Positions 36,201-47,749 of a DNA stretch of 64,000 bases are shown one piece after another. Origin of the DNA: Clonostachys chloroleuca (lineage: Eukaryota; Ascomycota; Sordariomycetes; Hypocreales; Bionectriaceae). The notes under the pieces are model-generated. The model was not told where the DNA came from and did not search any database. It was given only the letters and a program-made list of their open reading frames with translations. The first letter of the stretch is position 1. Each line of letters begins with the position of its first letter. Where the stretch lies: contig JBANAY010000003.1 of the NCBI GenBank assembly GCA_037952775.1, positions 31,558,001 through 31,622,000 of the forward strand, given 5' to 3'. A program made the position numbers and the translations under genes.

Positions 36201-39200
36201 GACGTGTACTCATATATATGCGGTAGTAATACGCCTTATCCACAGTCTGTATTCGAGAGAGCACTCTCGCTTTCGTATTAACTTTGTTGTTTACTTTGAC
36301 ACAGGATGCCTGCCTTTCGGGTCACAGAACCCCAATCGTCAAGGTAAAACATGAATCTCCCTTCCTCTAGTGTTTCTTGGCTCCCTCCAAAATACCACTT
36401 TGAAGTACCTAGTGAGGAATAGATCTCATGTGCTCAGCCTCACGACCCTCATCCGAAAGATGGCTGGAATGACTAAAATACTCTACGTAATCGTAAGCCC
36501 TAAGCACAGGGGAAACTGTACACTTTTGCGCAAAACATAATGTTCACAACTCAGTACGTTGACATTCTTCAGCTTCGCCTGAAAAATTGTCAAACGTTGT
36601 GCAGCCTGTCTATGTCGAGAGGCAAGGCCCAAAATTAACTTGAATATACCTAGATTTATGACGTGCTCTCACAGTGGTACACGCCGTCCAGGTTTATTAC
36701 AGATTTCCAACGCCAAGCGAGGTGATTAATTATAATTCAAGTTCAAAGCTTATTATATTCACTAAGCCAGCCGCTCTGCAGGCATTACCGTCCGATCTTG
36801 TGTAGTTTCTGCCATAGAGTGCAACGGCCCCGTTTTTAAATACAGCATTTCGGCGGTAGTTTGTGCACAGCCAAGATCTGTCATTTATCTCTCTATATCT
36901 CTTCTTTGTTGTTGTTGTTGTTGTTTATGTAAAAAAGTATACGGGACATCGTTTCTTGTTGTTCAGTTGTCGACATACATCATTGGTGCCTCGATGAGCC
37001 CTCTTCGTCAGAGCTGCGACCCATGACTAGACGCAAACTAAGCGAGTAAAAAAGGAAGGGTAAAATATGAATAATGATATTCTACCACGTATTTTTACAT
37101 TTCTTTCGTGAATACGATAGCGTTAGCTCCCAAATAGTGAGTGAGGCTGCAGAGAGGCTGTGCTACGGGAACCGGGCCGCCTCCGGTCGCCCAAAGGCAG
37201 CCAACAGTAAGGTAGACAGATCGTAATAGAAGTACGCCTTGTAGCCTAGCCATTTGCCGCCAAAAGAGTGTTGGGATGAAAAAGAAACAAAGGTCGGTGC
37301 AGTTGGTTGATATTAATAAAGTTACGACTGATGGTTGATATCTGATCACCGTTTTCTCAAGAAGCACTGTGGTGTTTGCTTTCATGTTCGGAATTCAAAC
37401 CGGTACTGAAGGCTCTTGAATATGTGTTCAGTATCATTTGTACTTGCGTCACCAGTTAGGATCAAATTTCCAGGTGCCTACCTTGAAGTTGTTGGCTCAC
37501 CAGCAGAGCACATAACGACAAGGCTGGGAATCCTTCCCTGCCCTTGTGACCACATATGGAACACTGCCGCAGATGACCTCCTAGTCTAAGAAAATAACTT
37601 TTCTGTGCCTAGGGATTCTAATATCAAGGACCTTCTTGCCCGGGCGCATTGCTTATGATTGGTGTATAAGGATTCGTTCTCTCTCGCTTATCAAGAGCCC
37701 GGATCTCTTCAGCTTCAATACCACGCTGGATATTTTCTACATTAAATAATTTTCTTTTTAAAAGCACCTTTACCGTGAGAGAGCCTTACTGCAGGTTGCA
37801 GATTCATACCCAGCTTGCGGTGCAAACTCATTTCCTGGGGAGCCATGATTAGCGATGTTTGGAATTGCCCTGGTTGCGGAACGATCATTTCCGTGTCCCA
37901 AGCACCGGATGACTGCTTGACATGTATTGCGTGGGTTTTCTCTATCTCTTTGACTCGGTCTGGGCTTCAGTGGGTTGGGGTTTTGACACATTTCAATTGT
38001 AGCAAGAAGCAGGATTTCTCGTGAACCATAGCGAGGAGGGAAATTGTAAGAGAAGGAGTAATCAGAGTGGGTGGGAGAAGTCATCTTGAGCGCGATGGAT
38101 TTTTATATATCTTTTTGATTTTATCCTTTTTAGTATCACCAAGGAAAGAAACTCTTCTGATTCTAGCAATCCAACCCATGCGTGGAGAAGGAATTGCCGA
38201 CTGGTTCAGATAAAGCATCCGCGGGTGTATGGATATAGGGTAGCCCGCGATGTACAAACGCAATTTCGCTCCCTCGCTGGTCAAGGTCAAAAGACATGGA
38301 TAGACGTTTCAATAGGAGAATGTGGCCTCATGCTATCGGCAACTCGATACAGGGCTTCCGAAAATTAATCAAAAAGTGTTCCTGGGGAGGACAACTAGAA
38401 CGTGGTGGGTACCCTCTGGACGAAAATCTGGCGAACGGCACAGCGTATTTCAGCTGTGAAAGAGCGTTTTTAGGAAAATCATCTAATTTTAAGGCTAAAG
38501 GTAATGAACGATAGGAATACTAAGGTATCGCGCTAGCTGTGTTGGAGTGGTAGGCCTGAGCGAAGTTATATGGGCTCATGGGCCAGGCCAAGTTGAACCC
38601 GCGGTCAATCCAATCACGTCTTACGAGGCCGGTACTACCACCGTCGACAGTTAAATTCACCGCCGCGACCCACGGCACCTAAAAAAATCCAGCACACCCC
38701 AGCAGAATCTTTGTGCCACCCCCTTATTAGTGCCAGATCGCATACCTAAGATCGTGGGGTCGGATCGATTTGGATAGCTTCCTCATAGACTATTTGCATT
38801 TTCATCATTTTGACAAATCTACCCTCTGGCAGGAAGAAGTGATTGTGATGAAATGGCAAATCATTTAGTGCTTTGGATGTTATTGTCATAGGCAGTTCCC
38901 ATTGACTGGGTTTTCTATGATTGGAACGAAGATTTCTCATTCGGGAGAGAAAAAAATCTTTATTCATGGACACATGAAGACGCATGTGAATGCCAATGAC
39001 GATGATGCAATTGCCCAATGTGAAGCTCTTAAGACAATGAAGCTTGGGATTGTGAGCTTGCTGAGAGGCAGAAAAAGTGGAACCGAAGCAACACGATTGG
39101 CTGATCGTGCCAAATTTCCAGGTGTTGCTGACTCACCACTCTGCATGCACGTGAGATGCGCCTGAATCCCCCCGTTGGAAGACAGTGGACAGTCGCGATC

Positions 39201-39685
39201 ACGACGCGCGCTTCGCTGATGGCCGACTCGTCTCTGCCCATTGCACCGCCAAGCATTTAATTATCGCGACCTCCAGACGATTATCCTGCCGGCTAATGGC
39301 ACTCAAATCCATATTGTTCGCCTTGTGATTATTGTTGTGCACTCATTTGACCTTCTTGTCGGCCTGGGCTGATTCTCATGTCGGCTCGAAAACCCGTTCA
39401 CATCTTCTGGTAGGTACTCCTGTGGTAGATCACCACCAGGTTTTTAACTACATCCCCCAAAATACAGCAAGACCCAACGTACCCATCAACAAATCCAGCA
39501 TCCTCCCCTGACTTCAAACCATTTCTCTAGCATTCCGAACTGGCGCAGCGTTGACAATTCTTAATCACATTAGATCTTAGAGGGGGGCTAAGCTTGCGTT
39601 ATTCCTCTTCACGCTTCTGCATCCATCTCTCGGAGCCCCCGCGCCATCAGCACCACGTCGCATCTTGCCCACGCCCGTCGCCAAC
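33254..39685. other. Gene-poor region, 6.4 kb
   Basis: No supported gene. The first 300 bases are T-rich and probably the carbonic anhydrase 3' region. Minus-strand frames at 34,565-35,270 (132, 60 and 80 codons) touch one another but no splice-consistent model or known motif could be built. A plus-strand frame at 37,815-38,024 includes CPGCG and CLTC pairs reminiscent of a zinc ribbon but is too short to trust. The last kilobase should contain the Yta7 promoter. Confidence 0.5.
36908..36925. repeat. (GTT)6 microsatellite
   Basis: Six perfect GTT units in non-coding sequence; no assigned role. Confidence 0.9.
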
Positions 39686-42600
39686 ATGTCCAGCAAGCGA
39701 AAGAGAGACCTTCTCGAGACTTTCGACCCGAACAAGTCTGATTCCGAGGATGAGAATTTCGATCCCACCGAAGCTCGTCCTCGCAAAACCTCACGAAAAG
39801 CTCGATCTTCAAAGAGGGGGAAGCCTTCGCGGAAGAAGTCTAGCCGTCGCTATCGAGGATCCGATATCGATGACGACGACGACGAACTATCTGACAGCCA
39901 GGAAGATTCCTTCGATGACGAAGAGTCTGAGGAGTCTGAGGACGAGGACGCCCCGAAGAATGCTGCTGGCCGTCGAGCTCGAAAAGTCACAACCCAACAA
40001 CACAACTATAAAGAAAGCTCTGAGGATGAAGAAGTAGGAGAAGATAGCCCAGATGATGCCGAGGGCGATGATGCCGCTGAAGAGCAGGAACCCCCTCAGA
40101 GAGAAACACGAGCTCGGCGTCTAGTCAAGCTCAAAGTACCTACCCCAGCAAAGCCTCTGGCGACACGACGTATGACACGCGCCACTACAGAGGATGCTGA
40201 GGAGCTTGTTGAGCTTTCCAACTCTGGCAACCATGCAATCCCTACGCGCGCCTCACGAAGCAAGAGCCCCGAAGCTCTTCGCCGTGCTCGGTCGTCTCGC
40301 TCCACTAAGACTGTTGTTAAGCCCGAGGCTACTATAGAGGAGGCGACCCAAGAGAACAGCTCGAAAGAGATTCCCGATGCTGATGAACCTGACGAACTCT
40401 CCCAAGAGTACGCCGACCAGGAAGCAAAGAAGGAAGCAGAGGCACTGGAGCCTGTCTCAGGAGATATCCCCATCGGCGATGATCAAGAGGCTGATGCTGC
40501 GGCAGAACCTGCCGCTGAGGATGAGGACGAGGATGATGACGTCCCAATCACCCGGCGGACTCGAGGCTCTCGCGCCAACATTGAGGAAGAACCAGCCGAG
40601 CCTGAAGATGCTGAGGGCGAAGCTGTCGACACCGAACAAACCGGCCAGCCCCGTCGGCTTACTCGCAGATCGGTTCTGAAGAAGAAATCAGCAGCGGAAC
40701 CCAGTAGTGATTTCGATCCCGGCGAGGAGTCGGACGACGATGCCGCTCTCTCCGAAAAGGGGGGAAACGAAGACAATGAGCCGGATAGCCCCACCCCCGG
40801 GGACGCGCAGGGAGGAGAGCCCGCCCGTCGCGCGGCGGTGGCGGGGCTGACTCTGCCGAAGAGGAGCCCGATTTCGATATGGACGAACTGAACGAAGAAG
40901 CCCGCGAGTTGAGAGCTGGTTCGCGACCTCGCCGCCGACGACAGCGCGAGGAATCTCCCATCATATTTGAGGAGAAAAACAGACGTTCCAGGAATAAGGT
41001 CAATTACTACATGCCTCCGCTCACTGCTGCCATTGTCGAGGAGGAGGAGGACCCTGCACCCACGCCAGGGAGGTCTCGCCGTGGTCGTGGGGCTGCTGCC
41101 ACTAATTGGGAGCGCAACCTCAACACCACATTCGGCCCCTTTGGAGGAGGCGGAGGAGGAGGCTCGCTTCTCACTGGGCCCTGGGGAACCGGAGCAACTG
41201 GTGGCGTGGATTCAGATAGCAGTGATGATGAGATGGTGCATCGCTCCAACGTTGCTGGCAACATTGGAATGACCCCGACATCCGCAGCTCCCGCTGGTGG
41301 TCTCTTACCCGGTGGCCAGGGGTTGGCTGCTGAGACTCCTAATGTCGGGAAAATCAAGGACCGCAAGGCACTGGCTGATGCTGATCCCCTTGGGGTTGAC
41401 ATGAACGTCGATTTCAGCAAAGTCGGTGGTCTCCAGGGCCATATTGATCAACTGAAGGAAATGGTGCAGCTCCCACTTCTGTACCCAGAACTCTTCGCCA
41501 AGTTTCATGTTACACCCCCTCGAGGAGTTCTGTTCCATGGACCGCCCGGTACCGGTAAGACTCTTCTTGCACGAGCCCTTGCCAACTCTGTTGGCTCAGG
41601 TGGCAAAAAGATCTCCTTCTACATGCGCAAGGGTGCCGACGCTCTGAGTAAATGGGTCGGCGAGGCTGAAAAGCAGCTTCGACTTCTCTTCGAGGAGGCT
41701 AGGAAGACGCAGCCCAGTATTATCTTCTTCGACGAAATCGACGGATTGGCTCCTGTGAGATCTAGTAAACAAGAGCAGATCCATGCGTCCATTGTATCCA
41801 CCTTGCTTGCTCTGATGGATGGTATGGATGGCCGCGGACAGGTTATTGTAATTGGGGCCACCAACAGACCCGACAACATTGATCCGGCACTTCGACGACC
41901 AGGTCGTTTCGACAGAGAATTTTACTTCCCTCTTCCAGACATCGATGGCCGTCGCTCGATTATCAACATCCACACCGAGCACTGGGGCCTCGCTGATGAC
42001 TTCAAGCATGCGCTGGCACAACAGACCAAGGGTTATGGTGGTGCTGATCTCCGGGCTCTGTCTACGGAGGCCGCTCTCAACGCTATTCAGCGAACATACC
42101 CTCAGATTTACTCTTCTAAGGAGAAGCTCATTGTCAACCCTGATAAAATCAGTGTTCACGCATCGGATTTCATGATGGCCATTAAGAAGCTAATCCCGTC
42201 CTCTGAGAGATCTGCGACATCTGGTGCTCAGCCACTTCCAAAATCCATTCATGATTTGCTGTCTGATCAGTTCGAAGCTGCAAAGCAGGTACTGGATGAA
42301 CTTCTCCCTCGGAAGAAGAAGATGACAGCCCTCGAGGAAGCCATGTATGAGCAGTTTAACGATGCGGATCATGGATTTGGACGAGAGGTTTTGCACCAAG
42401 AGTTTGAGCGATCCCGTGTGTTCAGACCTCGCTTCATCATACATGGCGCGCACGGCATGGGTCAAGGATATCTTGCCTCAGCTATTCTGCACTATCTCGA
42501 GGGTGTTCATGTGCAGAACTTTGATCTGCCTAGCCTGTTGAATGACGGCCGAGTAAGTTGATATGCTTTTTTGACTCTTTGATTCCTCCCCCTCTCAAAT

Positions 42601-44702
42601 GGTTGTCATGTTTTTGAGTCCACGTTTTGACATATTGCAGGCTATGGAGCAGGTGATTGTTGGCCTTTTCACAGAGGTTCGACGTCATAAACCTAGTGTC
42701 ATCTATATTCCTAATATTGATGCTTGGTATGCGTCGCTCAAAGGAACGCTTGCAATGATCACCTTCCAGACCATGTTGCGGTCAATCCCTCCGACGGATC
42801 CCGTGCTCGTTTTCGCAACAGCTGAGTGCGAACAGAATGATCTTCCAGCTGAATTGTTCCGAGACTTCTTTGGGTTCTCACGCAAAAATCGGATGGAGAT
42901 ACCTCGACCTACAGCTGTAAGTGCAATGTCGAGGTCATTATTGAGAACAGTGAGGGCTAATTAGAGTCTAGGCAAATCGCAGAAAGTATTTTGCGGCGGC
43001 TCTGGGCTTCATCAAGAAGAAGCCTGCAGACTTTCCTGACCCCGAGAATCGTAAAAAGCGTGTTTTGGAGGTTCTTCCAGTGGCTCCTGCACCACAGCCG
43101 AAGCCTCCGACCAAGGCTGAGATGAAGGCCTTGAAGAAGAAGGACCATCAGTTGCTCAACACGCTAAAGATTCAGCTACAGCCCATCATGGACCAGATCA
43201 ACCGGAAATACAAGAAGTTCAGACAGCCTGTGATCCCGCAAACGCAAATTGATTACTTGTTTGCTGAATCGGATCCCAACTTTGTGAGTCCCGACGTCAC
43301 AGAAGGTCTGCACCGACCCTTCACGATTGTCAAGGACAAGCATGGCAATGACGTCCTCATGGACACTGCAACCGAAAAGACATATTACAATTTGGAGACG
43401 ACGACGATCGAGGAGCGACTGTCTAACGGTTTCTACGCCCGCCCTAAAGATTTCTTATTTGATATCCGAAGCCTGTCAAAGGACGCCAAGAATATTGGAG
43501 ACAAGGAACGCACTTTGAAGGCCAATGAGCTTTTGAGCAATGTAGAGGTTGATGTCGCTAGCATCGAACAAAGTACATCTGCCATTGACTGGGAAGGTCT
43601 CTACACCCGACAAGTGCTGCGAGCCAAGGAGCAGGCCGAGAAGGAGCGGAAGAGGCAAGCGATGCAATTGCTCGTCGACAGGGTGCAATCAGACCTTGGT
43701 GGCAACGGCAATGACAGTGACTCGCAAGGTCCTGTCACCCTGGGCGAGTCTGTACCTGGCTCCCGAACTACGGCTCGGTTCCAGGTGAGAAGTCCATTAG
43801 TCAACCCGCCTGTCTCAGCTGAACAGGACCCTCAACCTGTCAGTAATGGGACCTCGCATGCTGCAGATGGCGATGTGCAGATGAGTGGGGTGGACGACGA
43901 TACTCAACTAGAGTCGGAGACGTCTGGCATGCCCCCTCCAAAGGCAGCTGGAACTGGGATGACGCAAATCTCCCAGAGATCAGCGGTCACATCGCTACCT
44001 CCTGGAGTATCGCCTTCTGCGGTTATCAATGATGCCTCCACGACCAAGACATCTGATCCATCAACGCACCGATCCTCAAACTGGAGTACGCAGTTGACCA
44101 ACGGTCATCATGACGAACATAATCAAAGCGGATTGGGAGACCATGATGATGATATTCCTGACACGGCCCCCATGCCAAGCCAGGTGACATCCAGCGGGGA
44201 AGACGTGTGGGTGCACTCGCAAGCGCAGGCCCTGCGAAGCAATATTGCTGCTGGCGAGTCTCACGTTACGACGAGCGGCAGCCCGCCATCCCCGCAGTCG
44301 TATGCTCAACGCACCCCCTCGAGCACCAAATCCCACGGTATTGGTGTGTTGGATATACTGAACACTCAGTCAGATGATGTTCGCCACTCGAACTCATCTT
44401 CCCAGCCGCTTGGCCTCGACCCTGCCATTGACGCTTTCTTGGAGTTCATGACAGACAAAACATCTGGATGCACCATTGAACAGCTCGAGCAGATCAACCG
44501 AGAACTCATGGATGAGATCTGGCGTAGCAGGAATGAGTGGAACCGTCTTACGGTTCTCAATCACGTCAAGAGCGTGTTCAACCTCACGATTGACGATATC
44601 GAGCGTATGCAAGGGATGGGCCCGCTCAGCCAGACGCGCCCCATATGGTCTCTTAGGAAGGGAATTCGGGCAGCTCAGGGCAAAAAAAGACTGGGACTCT
44701 AG
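39686..44702 (+). CDS. YTA7: Yta7/ATAD2-family AAA ATPase with bromodomain, 3 exons, apparent frameshift in a C/G run
   Basis: Nuclear ATPase that handles histone H3-H4 and sets nucleosome density. Exons are 39686-42552, 42641-42916 and 42972-44702. The first ~400 residues are acidic/basic low complexity (DDDDELSD, SEESEDED). AAA1 has Walker A GPPGTGKT (about residue 619), Walker B IIFFDEIDG, and an RRPGRFDRE arginine-finger region. AAA2 is degenerate: GAHGMGQG replaces Walker A and IYIPNID replaces Walker B, as known for this family. Exon 3 holds a divergent bromodomain (IMDQINRKYKKFRQPV to IEERLSNGFYARPKDFLFDI). The frame breaks at C5G4 (40794-40802): SPTPG in one frame, RGGGGADSAEEEPDFDMDELNEE in the next. 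Adding one C or G there restores a 1,624-residue protein, and both introns are phase 0. The ATG at 39686 starts MSSKRKRDLLETFDP. Confidence 0.92.
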
Positions 44703-45377
44703 GAGTAGGGTGTCCCGAAAGGAACGATGTGACGAAGCTTCGACATGATCAAAGAAGCCGGTCTGCCTTGTGTGAAATCATTTAGAAATAAGGTCCCAAG
44801 CGAGGGCCGGGTTTGGTGTTACTTTTCCCCTCTACCATGTTTTATTTTTACAGTGTTTATTTCCTTCCCGTTATTTGGCTCTGGAGTTTAGGACACAGGG
44901 GAAGGGGGCACGTCGGTGGATTTGAGTATCAGTGTATAAGCAAGGCGCTATTGAAGTTGAGTAAGGCAAAAAGTACACATACAGTTTGTGCTCAGGAAAA
45001 GATAAGAGGAAATATATTTTGCATGAAGCCAGAGGTGTGCTCCTCCTTTATTTGCATGTGAAGAAGCTAACAGTAATGATGGATGGCGTTTGCTGCCGCC
45101 GACTGAAACCGAATTGGATCTGATGAATCTGGTAATATTTGAGCGCATCAATTTCGCAATGGCCGAATTTGATAGGCGTGACTTGATCAAAGTTGCAACG
45201 TGCAGAATTTCGACCTGATAATGACGGACACGGCTGATGGTGATTGGATTATCTGAGACAAAGTTGTTCCACACATCCACCGGCCTCAAACTGCTGCCTC
45301 TACTATTCCTTTTCGCCTTCCCATCTAATCGGCGTGTGAGAGAAAGAAATCTGTGCCAGAGGCAAACCCAACGAAAA
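44703..45377. other. Intergenic region between Yta7 and DHFR
   Basis: 675 bases containing the Yta7 3' region and the DHFR promoter. The short frames here show nothing recognisable. Confidence 0.6.
45243..45247 (-). promoter_or_regulatory. Inverted CCAAT box upstream of DHFR
   Basis: ATTGG (CCAAT on the minus strand) in the context TGATTGGAT, 131 bases before the DHFR ATG, a usual position for the fungal HAP/CBF complex. The sequence match is short, so it is only a candidate. Confidence 0.3.
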
Positions 45378-46100
45378 ATGTCGCAGCAGGAATTGACACT
45401 CATCGTTGCCGCCACGCGGAGCATGGGCATCGGCCTCAACGGCTCGATGCCCTGGCAAGGTCTCCGCAAGGAGATGCAGTACTTTGCACGCGTGACGACC
45501 AGATTGCCACCACAGGTGAGTTCACCCGACAGACTAAGCATATTCCTGTTAAAAAAATGAGGAGAGGCTAACGTCGGGGTGGAAGGCCGCGCCTGGCTCG
45601 GTCAACGCCGTCATAATGGGCCGCAAGACATGGGACTCGATCCCCCCAAGTTCCGCCCGCTCAAGGACCGGCTCAACATCGTCGTCACCCGCTCCGCGAA
45701 AGACTCGATGGTCTCCCCATTGCCGCCGCCGTCGCTGCCCCTCACGGAGCCCCTTCGTGTGTCGTCGTTTGAACGGGCCCTGGCGTGCGCGGGGGCGCGG
45801 TGCGGCGACGGGCGCGTCTTCGTGATGGGCGGGGCGCAGATCTACGCGGCGGCGCTGGACAGGCGCGAGGCGAGGAGGGTGCTGCTGACGAGCATCGACC
45901 GCGAGTTCGGGTGCGACACTCACTTCCCGCTGCACCTGACATGCGGCGGCGCCCTGGGCTGGGCGCGGAGGGATCGCGGGGAGCTGGAGGGGTGGACTGG
46001 CGAGCAGGTGGAGGAGGGGTGGCAGGAGGAGGCTGGGATCAGGTATGAGTTCCAGATGTGGGAGAAGATTCCAGGATCCGAGATTATACAGAATATATGA
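45378..46100 (+). CDS. DFR1: Dihydrofolate reductase, 2 exons, apparent frameshift in a C run
   Basis: NADPH-dependent reduction of dihydrofolate to tetrahydrofolate, needed for thymidylate and purine synthesis. Exon 1 (45378-45515) encodes LTLIVAATRSMGIGLNGSMPW, the classic N-terminal folate/NADPH block; intron 45516-45585 is GT-AG; exon 2 has AVIMGRKTWDSIPP, RLNIVVTR and VFVMGGAQIYAAAL. Between DSIPP and KFRPLKDRLNIVV the frame changes at a C6 run (45632-45637 or thereabouts). One extra C gives DSIPPKFRPLKDRLN and a 217-residue enzyme ending at TGA 46100, close to the usual fungal length. All key residues for a working enzyme are present across the two frames, so I regard the break as a sequence error. 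It converges on the CBP3 gene, with 231 bases between stops. Confidence 0.92.
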
Positions 46101-46331
46101 AATGAAAAATAAAGGTGAAGATTTACATATATACATGAGTACCCCCGCCAGATTAACGACGGACTTGCTAAAGAAGTAGCAAGTGGGATATATATGAATC
46201 TACACATGCAATGACCGGCTACGCCATGACCCCCCTTCCCGTCTAAGAGTGTTTTTTTGTATGGTACATTATGTATACAATTTTAATCCCGCCAGCTTTT
46301 CTCATCGGTTGGGTTTATTAGCTCATCGTGA

Positions 46332-47331
46332 TCATACCTGTGCGGTAGCTTCTGGCACGGTTTTCGTCCCTTTTGATGCCTCCTGCGGCTTCCCGTTGAA
46401 TCCCTTCTCCAGCGTGCTCCAGAAGCTCTCGACGGGCACCGACAGGACCTCAGCCGCCCTATTGGGGAACGTGTAGTCCGAGGTGGCCTCGAGGGCCTTG
46501 AGGCTGGCCCGCATCCACCCGACGATGGCGGCAAGGGCCCGCGGATCGGCGTCCGGGTCGCCCTTGAACAGGTTCCTCCAGACGGCGCTGGCGAGGATGG
46601 CGTCGCCCTTGATGAGCCCCTCGTCGTAGGCGAGGAGGAGCCCGCGCCACTGGACGAAGATGTCCTTGAGGTAGCGCTGGCGCAGGGCCGACGAGGTGAT
46701 GTGGTGGTCGACGTGCATCTTCTTCTCGGCCTCGAAGAAGAAGTGGTCGATGAGCTGCTGCTGCCAGCGCCGGTAGACGTCGCGCTCGAAGCAGCGCACG
46801 CGCGCGTTGAGGAGGTAGAGGTGCAGCATGGTGACGTGCGACCATGTGCTGAAGGTTGGGCGGAGCTTGAACTCTGGTGGCTCTGATATTAGCTTTGTTC
46901 TTTCTTTTTGGCTCTCTTCGAGCTTGGGTGGGAAGCAAATTACTCTTGTGCCAGACATTGGTGGCGGCAATGGATGTCCCGACCTCCTCGCCGTCGTCTA
47001 ACCGGACGACATTATCGCTGTTGCGCTCCTCCTCGGTGATGTGGTAGTTGGCGGCCTCGCCGCAGACTTTGTAGAGCCGTTCCGTCGCTCCGACGACGAA
47101 ATACGGCCCGCTCGTTGCGGCGCTGAACTTGGGCATGACGCTGGTCGGGGCTGTCTGGCTGAAGGTTCGATACTGCAGCTCCCTGGAGGGGTACTGGCTG
47201 CCAATGGAGGTATTTCTGGCTGCAGCAGCTGGGCCGACGCTGGAGACATATCGCTTTGTCGTCGAAGGAGCCCTCCGGGTTGCAGCGCGGAGGAGGGTCC
47301 GGGCTTGGGAGCGGCATGTTTCGCACGCCAT
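46332..47331 (-). CDS. CBP3: Ubiquinol-cytochrome c reductase chaperone CBP3, 2 exons
   Basis: Mitochondrial inner-membrane/ribosome-tunnel factor that, with Cbp6, promotes cytochrome b translation and assembly of respiratory complex III. Exons 47331-46944 and 46882-46332 join as NVWHK-K-PPEFKLRPTF and give 312 residues in frame. The N-terminus (RSQARTLLRAATRRAPSTTK) is Arg/Ser-rich and amphipathic, a likely mitochondrial presequence. The conserved chaperone domain runs from about residue 135 to 275 with FSTWSHVTMLHLYLLNARVR, LIDHFFFEAEKKM and LKDIFVQWRG. The acceptor CAG at 46884-46883 was chosen because it keeps the phase. The short C-terminal tail is Lys/Thr-rich. Head of the gene is 418 bases from the ketoacyl synthase stop, both on the minus strand. 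Strong family match. Confidence 0.93.
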
Positions 47332-47749
47332 TGTGTTGAGTTGATGAGGGGCCGTACCAATTTCGAGAATTCGAATATCTGAAGCCAGCTCGCAGAGAGA
47401 AAGGCGGGGGAATGGCGTTCGTGCAATGGATACCGGCCGTCCGTAGTGAAGAAATTCTAGATGTGTGATAGGCGATCAGGCGGTCGGCAAATTATCGGCT
47501 TCGGGTCTGAGTGTCATGGACTTTAGATAGTGTCGAATGTCTTGAACAGCAGTTGTTTCGCACCATTTTTTGGGTTTAAAACCAGTCAGAGATCAATTGG
47601 TTTAGATATGGAGATAATAACCCGTCGAATTTCTATACTAGTTGAGTTGGTTGAATTACATGTTATACATGGTCCGTTTTGTTCTATGGTGTAATATAGT
47701 ACAGTATGTAGATCATGGCACGTATTTACGCTAGTCGAGCCTCCCCAGG
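47332..47749. other. Intergenic region, CBP3 promoter
   Basis: 418 AT-rich bases between the ketoacyl synthase stop and the CBP3 ATG (both minus strand). It should include the CBP3 promoter and the ketoacyl synthase 3' region; no distinct element is assigned. Confidence 0.55.

Noticed and set aside
40794..45640. Programmed ribosomal frameshifting at C runs
   Set aside because: No slippery heptamer, no common downstream structure, and the same pattern occurs in unrelated housekeeping genes; assembly error is simpler.
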